This document shows positions 8,211-16,821 of a stretch of 64,000 nt of DNA, piece after piece. The notes beneath the pieces are model-generated. The model searched no databases. It saw only the letters and a list, made by a program, of their open reading frames with translations, and was not told the origin of the DNA. Location of the stretch: positions 992,001-1,056,000 of the forward strand of contig NZ_CP063196.1 in assembly GCF_003574835.2 (NCBI RefSeq), written 5' to 3'. How positions within the stretch are numbered: position 1 is the stretch's first letter; every line of letters starts with the position of its first letter. A program made the position numbers and the translations under genes. This DNA is from Thermobifida halotolerans. GTDB taxonomy: Bacteria > Actinomycetota > Actinomycetes > Streptosporangiales > Streptosporangiaceae.

Positions 8211-8810
8211 TCACGCGGTGGGAGAAGGGGGTCCGGACTTCCGTCGCGACTTGCTCCTGCGGTCACCCAACTGGGGGAGCCAGCGGGCCGGTGGCTGCGG
8301 TTGAGTGCCGAACCGCTGCGACAGGGAGCTGTCAAAAGGCTCCACGGACCAGCTCCGGGGCGGTCCGGAGTCCAGGATTTCCTGAAGACGTTCCTGAGCC
8401 GGGGGAGAGGGAAGTGAGACCGTGAAGCCGGGGAAGAGCGGAAAACCTTCCGGCAGGAACCGGGGGTTCCACGTCCGGTAGACGGTCTGGCAGTAGTCGG
8501 CCACTTCGAACACGACGGACGTGCACTCCTCCGTCTGCTCGTCGACGGAGAGCCAAACCAGTCGGTCTCCGGCGAGCAGACGCTCCCGGCTCATGAGGTG
8601 ACCGTTGGGGGCGGTGCTCGCACGGTTGAGATAGGGCACCGGGTCCTCGTAGGAATCCGGATCGCCGTCGCTGAACCCTGCCACGTGCTCCGCTGAGGCG
8701 GAGCCGTGGAGTTCGAGGACGTCACCCTCGGAATGGACCTCCCAGATGTCGACGATGGACGGCTTGCCGGACGCGAGCAGGGTGAGCTGATCGGTGTAGC
8801 GTAACCACAC
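8211..8810 (-). CDS. Hypothetical protein downstream of GIY-YIG gene
   Basis: A 199-aa protein with no recognised domain. It has no signal peptide or membrane segment; the N-terminal half reads as mixed strand and helix (YTDQLTLLASGKPSIVDIWEV) and the C-terminus is Pro/Arg-rich and probably disordered. The start is GTG 8810, six bases after the stop of the upstream nuclease-like gene, implying co-transcription. The W/D/V-rich body suggests a small globular protein, possibly a partner of its neighbour. Confidence 0.6.
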   Translation of the reverse strand: MWLRYTDQLTLLASGKPSIVDIWEVHSEGDVLELHGSASAEHVAGFSDGDPDSYEDPVPYLNRASTAPNGHLMSRERLLAGDRLVWLSVDEQTEECTSVVFEVADYCQTVYRTWNPRFLPEGFPLFPGFTVSLPSPPAQERLQEILDSGPPRSWSVEPFDSSLSQRFGTQPQPPARWLPQLGDRRSKSRRKSGPPSPTA

Positions 8811-8816
8811 GAAGTG

Positions 8817-9191
8817 CTAACCCGCTCGGAGCGGCAGGAAAACCCGGTGCTCGGCCCGCAGCCGATACGGTCCACCCGGCGTCCAGGCACGAATTCCGTT
8901 GACGGCCTCGGCCGCCGCTTGCACCGCGGCACATGCCTGTTCCTCGGTGACTTCGAAGAACTCCTTGTCCTTCCGCAACCGGTGCTCGCCGAGCAGTTCA
9001 TGTGTGTGCCGCTCCACCGCGCGCGCGTTGAGGGTTGTGAGACGAAAAGCGATGGTGAAGTCCTCGGGAACGGCTGTGCTCAGATCAGCGACCCGTTCCT
9101 CGACAAGACGCGAGGTGAAGCCGACCTTGACCAGTTCGGGAAAACGGGGATGGGTCAGGACGTAGACGAAGCCAGATTCTGAATCGAGCAT
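8817..9191 (-). CDS. T5orf172/MUG113-type GIY-YIG domain protein
   Basis: A 124-aa single-domain protein. GFVYVLTHPRFPELVKVGFT carries the variant GIY-YIG core, and later VERHTHELLGEHRLRKDKEFFEV is the typical T5orf172 C-terminal motif with a conserved Glu and Phe. These domains are predicted nucleases found in phage and mobile regions. The protein is single-domain, so any DNA targeting would need a partner. It is the first gene of a two-gene minus-strand operon and is divergent from a STAND ATPase gene 270 bases away. Confidence 0.85.
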   Translation of the reverse strand: MLDSESGFVYVLTHPRFPELVKVGFTSRLVEERVADLSTAVPEDFTIAFRLTTLNARAVERHTHELLGEHRLRKDKEFFEVTEEQACAAVQAAAEAVNGIRAWTPGGPYRLRAEHRVFLPLRAG

Positions 9192-9460
9192 GGAAAAACC
9201 CTATTGGCGGCAGGTGACATCCGCAGACACACAAAGCCGCCCCGCGCCGTACCGGAGAGGCGTTCCACCCCATTTCCATCGACCAGTGCGCCGCTACCGT
9301 CCTTCTCTCGGGACGTCAGTTCCTCAAAAGGTGAGATTTTTGAGAGCGGATTCGCGTCCCGGTGATGTCAGACTGGTTGCCGTACCAGACGCATTTCCCT
9401 CAGTCCGTTCTTTGGTTCGCAGTGCCACAGGAACAAGGGAAGAGCACAGGTGAGAAGAAC

Positions 9461-11587
9461 ATGACGGGTACCTTCCAGTACAGGGACCACATCGACTTTC
9501 GCGACGCCACGATCCACGGTGACGCGATCGGGGTCAAGAACGAGTACCTGCCCCGACCCGCCACTACCGTCTGGAACGCGCTGCCCGCACCTCCACCGGT
9601 CTTCACCGGCCGAGAGGACGAACTGGCCGCGTTGCTCCAGGCACTGGAGTCCTCGGCCGAGGAGAGCGGCGGCGTGGTGGTCTCCTCCGCCGCGGCGTCG
9701 GTCGCGGGGATGGGCGGGGTGGGCAAAAGCGCGCTCACCGCGATGGCCGCCCACCGGGCCTGTCAGGAAGGCTGGTTCACCAGAGTGCTGTGGGTGGACC
9801 TGTATGGTTACAGCCCTGGTATCCAGGCTCTCACCGCTGACCGGGCATTGGACGTGCTGCTGCGTGCACTGGGCGTGGACCACAAGGAGTTGCCCGCCAC
9901 CGTGCAGGAGAAATCGGCCCTGTACCGCTCCCAACTCGCCCAGGTCGCGGCCGCGCAAGGCGGCCCGGTGCTGGTCGTGGCTGACAACGCTGCCGGGGCC
10001 GCCCAGGTGCGCCCCCTGCTTCCGGGACCGGGCGGCAACCGGTTGATCGTCACATCACGTCGCCTGCTGTCCACCCTGACCGGGGTCCGCCACCTGCGCC
10101 TGGACGCCCTCACCCCCGAAGCGTCACTGGACCTGCTCACGTCTCTGCTGGCCGCCGCCGACCCCGACCACCCGCATCTCAGCGACCCGCAAGGGTTGAA
10201 GCGTGTCGCCCGACTGTGCGCCGGCCTACCTCTGGCCTTGCAGATCGCGGCGGGACTGATGGTGCGTTCAACGCGCGGCACACCCACACGTCTGGCCGAC
10301 CAACTCCGGGGGACTTCACCGGTCGAGCGTCTCAAGGACGAGGAGAACACGCTGCACACCGTGTTCGACCTGTCCTACGAGGAACTCACCCCCGACCATG
10401 CGCGGGTGTTCGTCCTGCTGGGCCGGGCTCCTGGCGCCACCATCTCCACCGCCGCCGCCACTGTCCTGACCGGCCTAGACGAGGACACCCTGATCGAGAT
10501 GCTCGACGACCTGGCCGCCGCCCACCTGATCACCGACCATCCCGCCACCGACCGGTGGGGTATGCACGACCTTCTCGCCGACTACACGCGCACTCGGGAA
10601 GTCTCCGGAGAGCGTGACGCCTTGGTGCGACTGCTGGACCACTACACCGCCATGACCGAGGCGGCCAACGCTCACCTGCGTGCCCTGCCCGGTGAGGAGA
10701 CGCCCGGAACATTCGCCGATCGGAGTGGGGCGACGGCGTGGCTGGACGCCGAACACACCACCCTCATCGACGCCGTGCGCGTCGCCGACCGGATCGGCCA
10801 CACCTCGGCAGCCGTCAACCTGCCCCTGAACCTGGCCGAGTACCTGAAACAACGGCGTTTCTTCGCAGACAAGGTCACCGTCAACACCGTCGCCCGCGAC
10901 ACCGCCCGCCGTATGGGCGACCGACACAACGAGGCGAAGGCATGGAACAACCTGGGGATAGCCCTGCAGGAGATGGGCGAAACCGACGAAGCCATCGATG
11001 CTCTCGACCGCGCTCTGGCCTGCTGCGAGGAAACCGGTGACCGCCACCGCGAAGCCTCAACACTGAACAGTCTCGGTCTCGCCTTGCACCGAGTACCTCG
11101 GTTCGAGGAGGCTATCACCGCTCTGGAACGTGCTCGCGCTCTGCACATCGAGAACGGAAACCGTCGTGGCGAAGCCATAGCGAGACACAGCCTCGGCGAG
11201 GTTCTGCGGAAGATGGGCAGATTCGAGGACGCGCTCGACTCCTTCAGATGTGCCCTGGCCCTGCATCAGGAGTTGGGTAACCGTCCCAGCGAAGCCAGAG
11301 CGGTGCACGGCATCGGCAACGTGCTACGCGATACGCACCGGTTCGAGGAGGCCATCACCGCTCTCAGGCACGCGTTGGCGCTGCATCGGGATGCGGGGGA
11401 GCATCACAGTGAAGCGACGGCATGGCACAACCTCAGCTACGCGCTGCGTGAGAATGGACAGTTCGGCGAATCGGTGTCCGCCCTGGAACGAGCAGTGGAA
11501 CTGTACGCCGGAACCGGCGACGACTACTGGCGCGCCACCGCTCAAGACCAGTTGGACGAGTTACGACGTGAAGGAATGTCGGGTTGA
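9461..11587 (+). CDS. STAND (NB-ARC-like) NTPase with TPR repeats
   Basis: A 708-aa NLR-like protein. The first 30 residues form a short motif, FQYRDHIDFRDATIHG, outside the NTPase. VFTGREDEL opens the NTPase; Walker A GMGGVGKS is at 83-90, a Walker B-like PVLVVADN follows, then LCAGLPLALQIAAG (GLPL motif) and a winged-helix region. From about residue 485 there are at least six TPR units built on A.A..NLG.AL..MG..DEAI. Such proteins sense a ligand and oligomerise in regulation or antiphage defence. I chose ATG 9461 (after GAGAAGAAC) over ATG 9362 because the motif starts there. No effector domain is visible, so it may recruit one. Confidence 0.85.
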   Translation: MTGTFQYRDHIDFRDATIHGDAIGVKNEYLPRPATTVWNALPAPPPVFTGREDELAALLQALESSAEESGGVVVSSAAASVAGMGGVGKSALTAMAAHRACQEGWFTRVLWVDLYGYSPGIQALTADRALDVLLRALGVDHKELPATVQEKSALYRSQLAQVAAAQGGPVLVVADNAAGAAQVRPLLPGPGGNRLIVTSRRLLSTLTGVRHLRLDALTPEASLDLLTSLLAAADPDHPHLSDPQGLKRVARLCAGLPLALQIAAGLMVRSTRGTPTRLADQLRGTSPVERLKDEENTLHTVFDLSYEELTPDHARVFVLLGRAPGATISTAAATVLTGLDEDTLIEMLDDLAAAHLITDHPATDRWGMHDLLADYTRTREVSGERDALVRLLDHYTAMTEAANAHLRALPGEETPGTFADRSGATAWLDAEHTTLIDAVRVADRIGHTSAAVNLPLNLAEYLKQRRFFADKVTVNTVARDTARRMGDRHNEAKAWNNLGIALQEMGETDEAIDALDRALACCEETGDRHREASTLNSLGLALHRVPRFEEAITALERARALHIENGNRRGEAIARHSLGEVLRKMGRFEDALDSFRCALALHQELGNRPSEARAVHGIGNVLRDTHRFEEAITALRHALALHRDAGEHHSEATAWHNLSYALRENGQFGESVSALERAVELYAGTGDDYWRATAQDQLDELRREGMSG

Positions 11588-11615
11588 GTACGGGATCGGC
11601 CTCAGGTCGTGACCA

Positions 11616-11659
11616 TGCCTTCAGCGTCATGAGGAGCACCGAGAATGGCTCTGGAGGCA
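11616..11659. repeat. Hairpin with conserved 26-nt loop, copy 2
   Basis: The arms TGCCTTCAG (11616-11624) and CTGGAGGCA (11651-11659) pair with one G-T wobble and close a 26-nt loop. The loop differs from copy 1 (8161-8210) at six positions. The two copies bracket the GIY-YIG/STAND gene group. Confidence 0.6.
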
Positions 11660-11816
11660 CGATAGCGTGAGCCGCCGGTCGGATTCACACGTGGATGTGC
11701 CGGTATTCAGAAGAGTGACTCGTGTTTCCTCTGAGGTCCGCAACGGACTTCACAGGCATGTCCCGCTCTGGGAGACTGTCAATCGTTGCCCGTCCGCGAG
11801 CCCGCCGGGAGAAGCG

Positions 11817-12053
11817 ATGTTCAAACGCCGTATCGGTCCTCCCCCTCACGAAGGTGGCGAGAGTGCCGCGGTGAACAGTTGTCCTGACATATGGGAACTC
11901 GACTCCGGCGACTTCGCGGTGATCGGCTTCGAACGCACCGCACAACTCCTGCCCCACCTTCCCGCCGACGCTTTCGTCGACCCGGGAGAGGCGATTGTTG
12001 TCCTGCCTCGCAGTGTCCTCGTGAAAGCGCGTGAGAACATTCCCCCCGAATAA
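11817..12053 (+). CDS. Small conserved protein upstream of DUF6879 gene
   Basis: A 78-aa protein starting at ATG 11817. Its core, CPDIWELDSGDFAVIGF then LLPHLPADAFVDPGEAIVVLPR, is a compact pattern I associate with small actinobacterial proteins encoded just upstream of DUF6879 genes. Function is unknown. A longer in-frame reading begins near 11667 but would run through the hairpin region and looks non-coding. It is the first gene of a four-gene operon ending in a STAND NTPase. Confidence 0.7.
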   Translation: MFKRRIGPPPHEGGESAAVNSCPDIWELDSGDFAVIGFERTAQLLPHLPADAFVDPGEAIVVLPRSVLVKARENIPPE

Positions 12054-12147
12054 ACCCGGTGCCCCGCCCCCGCGCGGTTCCCCGAAGAGACGACTCCACC
12101 GGACCGTGACCGAACGGGCCACCGGAGAAACCAGCGGAAGGCAGGAC

Positions 12148-12747
12148 ATGAGCATCTACCCGCCCGCCGAGTACTCCCGCCTGACCGTCACCGACGGCCG
12201 CGTCGAGGAGTTCGGCGCGCTCTTCAACGAACTGCGCACCCGGTGGGTGAAGGTGGAACGCCTCCAGGAGTACGACGAGTCGCCCTTCGAGGGCTACCTG
12301 GCCTTCCGGCGCGGCGACTACGCCGAAGCCCAGCGGCTCGTCCGGGAGATGGTCAAAAGCCAGACCGAGTTCTACTCGCTGGTGCGGGAACGGGGCGTCT
12401 CGATGGTCCGGGTCCGGATCTGCGACCTTCCGCTCAGCCCCTACCTGGTCCACTACGAGATGGCCGCCTACCTGGCCGACGTGGAGTGCGGCGAGGACAT
12501 CCGCCTGGTCGACTCCGCCGACGTCGCCGACCTGCTCGCGCGGACGGGAGTCTCCGACTACGTCCTGTTCGACGACCGGCGGGTCGTCGCGCTCCTCTAC
12601 GACGAGGACACGGCGAGGCTGCGCGAGGCGCGCCTGGTGGACAAACCCGAACTCGTCGCCCGGTACGTCGCGCTCTCCGACGCACTGATCAACCGGTCGA
12701 CCCCGCTGCTGGACAGCCCGATCCACGCCTCCTGGCGGAAGCGGTGA
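12148..12747 (+). CDS. DUF6879 family protein
   Basis: A 199-aa protein starting at ATG 12148 behind GGAAGG. The pattern AFRRGDYAEAQRLVREMVKS, then VSMVRVRICDLPLSPYLVHYEMAAYLADVECGE (positions about 60-118), is characteristic of DUF6879, which often occurs with HTH/DUF397 regulators in actinomycetes. The biochemical role is not known. It lies 50 bases before the helical effector candidate and is probably co-transcribed with it. Confidence 0.8.
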   Translation: MSIYPPAEYSRLTVTDGRVEEFGALFNELRTRWVKVERLQEYDESPFEGYLAFRRGDYAEAQRLVREMVKSQTEFYSLVRERGVSMVRVRICDLPLSPYLVHYEMAAYLADVECGEDIRLVDSADVADLLARTGVSDYVLFDDRRVVALLYDEDTARLREARLVDKPELVARYVALSDALINRSTPLLDSPIHASWRKR

Positions 12748-12797
12748 AACCCACCCCGCCCCGAACCAACAGGCCCCCGTCATCCCTGGAAGAGTGC

Positions 12798-13229
12798 ATG
12801 TCCGTCGAACTCGTGGAAGTGATCGGTTCAGTATCCACAGCCGGAGCCACCACCCTGGTCACGGCGATGGTCGGTGACACCTGGAGCGCCGTGCGGGACA
12901 GGGTGTCGCGCATCCTCAGCCGCAGCACCCCGGAGAAGGAGACAGAACGCACCACCGTGATCGACGAGGTACACGAAGAGGTCGTCCGCAACCCGGAAGG
13001 GGACCTCTCGGCGCAGCGGGAACGTCTCCGGGAACTGCTCAAGGAGGCGATGGTCGAGGACTTCCGGGTCGCCGAGGAACTCCTGGGACTGATCAGGGAA
13101 CTCACCCCGAACATCGGAACGCAGTTCGCCACTGGAAACCAGCACGCCCAAGCTGAGGGCCAGGCCCAGCAGGCCGTGCAGTACAGCGGCACCCAGACCA
13201 ACACCTTCAACCGCGACCCGCGACGGTGA
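12798..13229 (+). CDS. Candidate Bell-like effector with C-terminal prion-like motif
   Basis: A 143-aa protein. Residues 1-100 are predicted helical with an amphipathic start (VELVEVIGSVSTAGATTLVTAMVG) and charged helices (QRERLRELLKEAMVEDFRVAEELLGLI). The tail is Q/N/G-rich: AQQAVQYSGTQTNTFN at 123-138. Eleven of those 16 positions match AQQAAQHSGVQVNTFI near the N-terminus of the STAND NTPase encoded 19 bases downstream. Bacterial NLR partners with an N-terminal helical 'Bell' domain and a C-terminal amyloid signalling motif have this layout; they are thought to act on membranes when seeded. The effector role is inferred. The start is ATG 12798 with GGAAGAG upstream. Confidence 0.7.
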   Translation: MSVELVEVIGSVSTAGATTLVTAMVGDTWSAVRDRVSRILSRSTPEKETERTTVIDEVHEEVVRNPEGDLSAQRERLRELLKEAMVEDFRVAEELLGLIRELTPNIGTQFATGNQHAQAEGQAQQAVQYSGTQTNTFNRDPRR

Positions 13230-13248
13230 CCCACCGCTGGGCGCAACC

Positions 13249-15486
13249 ATGGACGGACAGCAGTTCGCGCAGGCGCTGAACTCCGCCCAACAGGCGGCCC
13301 AGCACTCAGGGGTGCAGGTCAACACGTTCATCGGCGCGCTTCAGGCCAAATCCGTGGCATCGGCGGCTCCACCGATCGCACTGCCGCAGCGCCGCATACC
13401 GCCAGCCCTCCTCCGAGGCCGCACCGAAACACTCCGCCTGGCGGAGAAACAGCTCGTCCGCACCCGCGAGGCGGAGGCACAGGCAGCGTCCACCGTGGTG
13501 CTGCACGGAATCGGCGGCGTCGGCAAGACCACCCTCGCTCTGGAACTCGCCCACCGGGCAGCGGCGCGGGGAACGCGGGTCTGGTGGCTCAACGGAAGCA
13601 GCACAACGCTCCTGACCGCCGCACTGCACGCCTTGGCCTTTGCCGCCGGAGCGGCCGACACCGAGTTCGACCACGCCCATCCCGCCGACGTCCTCTGGAA
13701 CAATCTGAACTCGTACGGCGGTCCCTGGCTGGTGGTGCTCGACAACGTCGACGACCCGGACGTCCTGTCCGTGGACGGTGGAACCCTCACAGAAGGAACG
13801 GGATGGCTGCGCCCCACCGGGCAGCAGCAGGGCTCAGTCCTGGTCACCAGCCGCGACGGCCGAAGAAACCGATGGCCTTCCTGGACGACGATGCTGCCCG
13901 TGGAATCACTCACCCCCGACGACGGGGCGCAGGTGCTTCTCGACCTGGCGCCCGAAGGCGGGACACACGGGGACGCGCGGGCACTGGCCGCCGCCCTGGG
14001 AGGAGTCCCGCTCGCTCTGGAACTGGCGGGAAGATACCTGGCCTCGGCCGCCACCGACCCGTTCCCGCCACCGGACGCGATCACCTCCTTCCCGGACTAC
14101 CAGGCGTTCTTCGAACAGAGAGTGACCGCGCTGCCCCTGGACGAAGCCCCGCCCCCCGGTGACCGTGACCGGCGCGTGCTGTCGACAACCTGGGAGATCT
14201 CCCTCGACCTCCTCACCGACCAGGGGCATGAGTTCGCGCGTCCGCTGCTTCGACTGCTGGCGTGCTCGGCCGCGACTCCCCTTCCGTACCGACCGTTCCT
14301 CGACCTCAGGATTCTCGGACGGCACGAACTCTTCGCGGGCGTCTCCCACGGTCGGCTCGGCGGTTCACTGCGGGCGCTGGCGGGACTCGGTCTGATCTCC
14401 TTCGAGGCCGTTGACGGTGTCGAAGGCGAATGGGGCCGCGCAATCACCCTGCATCCCCTGGTCCGCGCCGTGACCCGAGGAAACCTGAAGCGTTCGGGAA
14501 TGTTCGAGAACTGCCGGGATCTGTTCCTCGACCTCCTCGAAGCCGTGAGTACCGACCTCGACCCGGAGGACACACGCGACTGGCCCCGGTGGGAACTTCT
14601 CGCCGAACACGCGCTGGCAGCGCTGTCCTCGGCGGCTGAGGCGCCGACGCCGGACCGCGGCCGAGTGGCCCGGGCGCTGCGTCCAGCGCTGGGAGCCGCC
14701 TGGTATCAGTACATGGCCGGACGCTACGAGCGCTCCACCGGCGACCTGTCGACCATCTACGCCGCGGTCAGCTCCGTCTTCGGACCCGAAGACCTCGCGA
14801 CACTCCGGGTACGCAACAGGCTGGCCCGCTCCATGCGGGAGAGAGGGCACAGCGCGGCGGCCGAGAAGGAGCTCCGGGCAGCACTGGAGACCGCACGACG
14901 GGTACTCGGCGACGAGCACCCGGAAACCCTGAACATCCGCGTCAACCTGGCCCGCACGATCCGTGAACGGGGTGACTCCGCGACCGCCCAAACCGAGTTC
15001 GCGGACATCAGCCGAGTGGCGCGCAGAGTCCTGGGCGACAACCACCCCGACACCCTGGCAGCCACGTACAACCTGGCCCGCACCCTGCGAGACCAGCAAA
15101 GGTACGCCGAGGCAGAGCCCCTCTACCGGGAAGCCCTCACCGCACGACTCCCCGCCTTTCCGGCAACCGACCTCACCACCTTGGACCTTCGCTACGAACT
15201 CGCGGAGACCCTACGGGAACGGGGCGCCTTCCAGGTCGCACTGAAGGAATATCGAGAAGTGTTGGCCGTCGCGAACCAGGTTTACAGCGCACACCATCCG
15301 AACACGCTGATTATTCGACACGGACTGGCGCTAGCGCTGCTTGGCGCGGGACAGGTCGCAGAAGCGGAAAACGAACTGGCCGCGATCCTCGACATCCGGC
15401 GGTCGGTCCTCGGAGAGGACCATCCGGCAACCAGACAGACAGAAAGAGAACTCCGGAAGACGACGCGGCCGGACACCCAGCGGTGA
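13249..15486 (+). CDS. STAND NTPase with N-terminal motif shared with upstream gene
   Basis: A 745-aa NLR-like protein. The motif AQQAAQHSGVQVNTFI is at 13-28, Walker A GIGGVGKTT at 87-95, Walker B LVVLDNVDD at 161-169 and a GLPL-type LGGVPLALELAG near 245. Helical winged-helix segments follow, then TPR-like repeats from about 520 (VRNRLARSMRERGHSAAAEKEL and three or four further NLART.RE.G units). It likely senses a trigger through the repeats, oligomerises on ATP binding and exposes a cluster of N-terminal motifs that could template the upstream protein. It is the last gene of the 11817-15486 operon. Its enzyme core is certain; the signalling model is inference. Confidence 0.85.
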   Translation: MDGQQFAQALNSAQQAAQHSGVQVNTFIGALQAKSVASAAPPIALPQRRIPPALLRGRTETLRLAEKQLVRTREAEAQAASTVVLHGIGGVGKTTLALELAHRAAARGTRVWWLNGSSTTLLTAALHALAFAAGAADTEFDHAHPADVLWNNLNSYGGPWLVVLDNVDDPDVLSVDGGTLTEGTGWLRPTGQQQGSVLVTSRDGRRNRWPSWTTMLPVESLTPDDGAQVLLDLAPEGGTHGDARALAAALGGVPLALELAGRYLASAATDPFPPPDAITSFPDYQAFFEQRVTALPLDEAPPPGDRDRRVLSTTWEISLDLLTDQGHEFARPLLRLLACSAATPLPYRPFLDLRILGRHELFAGVSHGRLGGSLRALAGLGLISFEAVDGVEGEWGRAITLHPLVRAVTRGNLKRSGMFENCRDLFLDLLEAVSTDLDPEDTRDWPRWELLAEHALAALSSAAEAPTPDRGRVARALRPALGAAWYQYMAGRYERSTGDLSTIYAAVSSVFGPEDLATLRVRNRLARSMRERGHSAAAEKELRAALETARRVLGDEHPETLNIRVNLARTIRERGDSATAQTEFADISRVARRVLGDNHPDTLAATYNLARTLRDQQRYAEAEPLYREALTARLPAFPATDLTTLDLRYELAETLRERGAFQVALKEYREVLAVANQVYSAHHPNTLIIRHGLALALLGAGQVAEAENELAAILDIRRSVLGEDHPATRQTERELRKTTRPDTQR

Positions 15487-15575
15487 CACTCACCGGGTCA
15501 AGGCACCGGCCGAGGACCGCCGCGGAGGAACCGGTCAGGGGCGACGTGTCCGCTGAACCCACTTTCGCTGTTTCA

Positions 15576-15616
15576 CCGGCCCGAGCCGTCGCCTTCCGGA
15601 TACGGTGACGGGCCGG
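15576..15616 (+). terminator. Stem-loop after STAND operon
   Basis: The arms CCGGCCCG (15576-15583) and CGGGCCGG (15609-15616) close a loop that itself holds CCGT/ACGG pairing. It stands 90 bases after the STAND stop and about 80 before the NUDIX start. Confidence 0.4.
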
Positions 15617-15694
15617 AGCACTCGCCCGAAGGCTTCCGAAAGCCGAGAACTGAGTGACTGAGAACCACCGCGACCTGCTGGAACGAGGAAAAGC

Positions 15695-16144
15695 ATGGAC
15701 CTGTCTTCCCTGCTCGCCGACCTCACCACCGAGGCCGAGTGGGACGGCGTGCAGCAGTTCGTCATCGGCGCTGTGGTGCAGCGCGACGGGAGGGTGCTGC
15801 TGCTCCGGCGTCGCGAGGACGACTTCATGGGCGGGATCTTCGAGTTGCCGAGCGGCAAGGCCGAAGCGGGGGAGACGTTGGACGCCGCACTGGTTCGGGA
15901 GGTCGCCGAGGAGACCGGCCTGGAGGTGACCGCTATCGGCGACTACCTCGGCAGCTTCGACTACGTCTCCGGCAGCGGGAAGAGGAGCCGCCAGTTCACC
16001 TTCGCGGTGGACGTGGCCGCGGCCGAACCCGTGAGGCTCCAGGAGCACGACGCCCACACCTGGACGCCCCTCACCGACGACCCGCCCGTGACCGACGCGG
16101 TGAAAGCCGTGCTGAGCACCTACCGACAGACACAGAACGGGTGA
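15695..16144 (+). CDS. NUDIX hydrolase
   Basis: A 149-aa NUDIX protein that would hydrolyse a nucleoside diphosphate linked to another moiety. The Nudix box is complete: GKAEAGETLDAALVREVAEE at about residues 53-72, followed by TGLEV. The N-terminal strand VQQFVIGAVVQRDGRVLLLRR and the C-terminal HTWTPLTDD are normal for the MutT-like fold. The substrate cannot be told from sequence. It lies at the edge of the STAND region, and I see no direct link to it. Confidence 0.9.
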   Translation: MDLSSLLADLTTEAEWDGVQQFVIGAVVQRDGRVLLLRRREDDFMGGIFELPSGKAEAGETLDAALVREVAEETGLEVTAIGDYLGSFDYVSGSGKRSRQFTFAVDVAAAEPVRLQEHDAHTWTPLTDDPPVTDAVKAVLSTYRQTQNG

Positions 16145-16194
16145 GCCCGTACCGACACGCCCCCGTCCGAACCGGCCACTTCCCGAGGACACCG

Positions 16195-16821
16195 ATGCGC
16201 TGCGTCGTCTCCGCCACCACCGACCCGACCGACATCCACCCCGGGATGGCCGCGCACCAGCAGGACATGATCGCCAGATGCCCGTATCTGGGACCGTCGG
16301 TGCGGCGCGGGCTGACCCTGTGGTCCGCCTACCAGGCCGCACCCGGGAAGCAGGCCGACCTGTTCGCCGCGCTGCTCGGACACGCCGAGGAACTGCGGGC
16401 CGCCCGCCGCTCCACCGGGATGCTGGCCTGCCGCAACATCGCCGTACTGGGCCCGAAGGACCAGGAGGAGGCACGGCGGCTGCTGCAGTGGCCCGCCTGG
16501 CTGGCCCGCAACCTCTACGCCCCGGTCCGGTTGATGATGGGCCGGTTCTGGACCGGTGTGGAACGCACCGACAGCCGAGGCGAAGCCATGCTGCCCCCAC
16601 CGGTGGCGTTCTTCTCCCTGCGCATGGCTGTACCCGGCCGGGACGGGCTGTTCCTCGCCGAGAAGGCTCCCCACCTCATGGAGGTGCTGGCCTAGGCCCC
16701 ACCCGATGACGGCCGCGACGTCCTCCACGCCGCCCTCGGACACGAGGTCGCCGATCCGGCGGCGGTCTACCGCCGCCTCAAGGCGCGCTTCCCCGTTCCT
16801 GAGGCACCCGGCGCGCGGTGA
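16195..16821 (+). pseudogene. Uncharacterised protein interrupted by in-frame TAG
   Basis: Reading from ATG 16195 gives 166 codons to a TAG at 16693-16695. The same frame then continues for 41 sense codons of protein-like sequence (DDGRDVLHAALGHEVADPAA, then YRRLKARFPVPEAPGAR) to a TGA at 16819-16821. The first part holds HQQDMIARCPYLGPSVRRG and an ACRNIAVLGP segment, resembling small cysteine-containing actinobacterial proteins such as DUF6875; I am not sure of the family. Either the gene is freshly truncated and may still function, or the amber is a sequence error or is read through. Confidence 0.6.

Noticed and set aside
11667-11816. N-terminal extension of the 78-aa protein
   Set aside because: The extension reads as non-protein sequence lying just after the hairpin; the internal ATG 11817 starts the conserved core.
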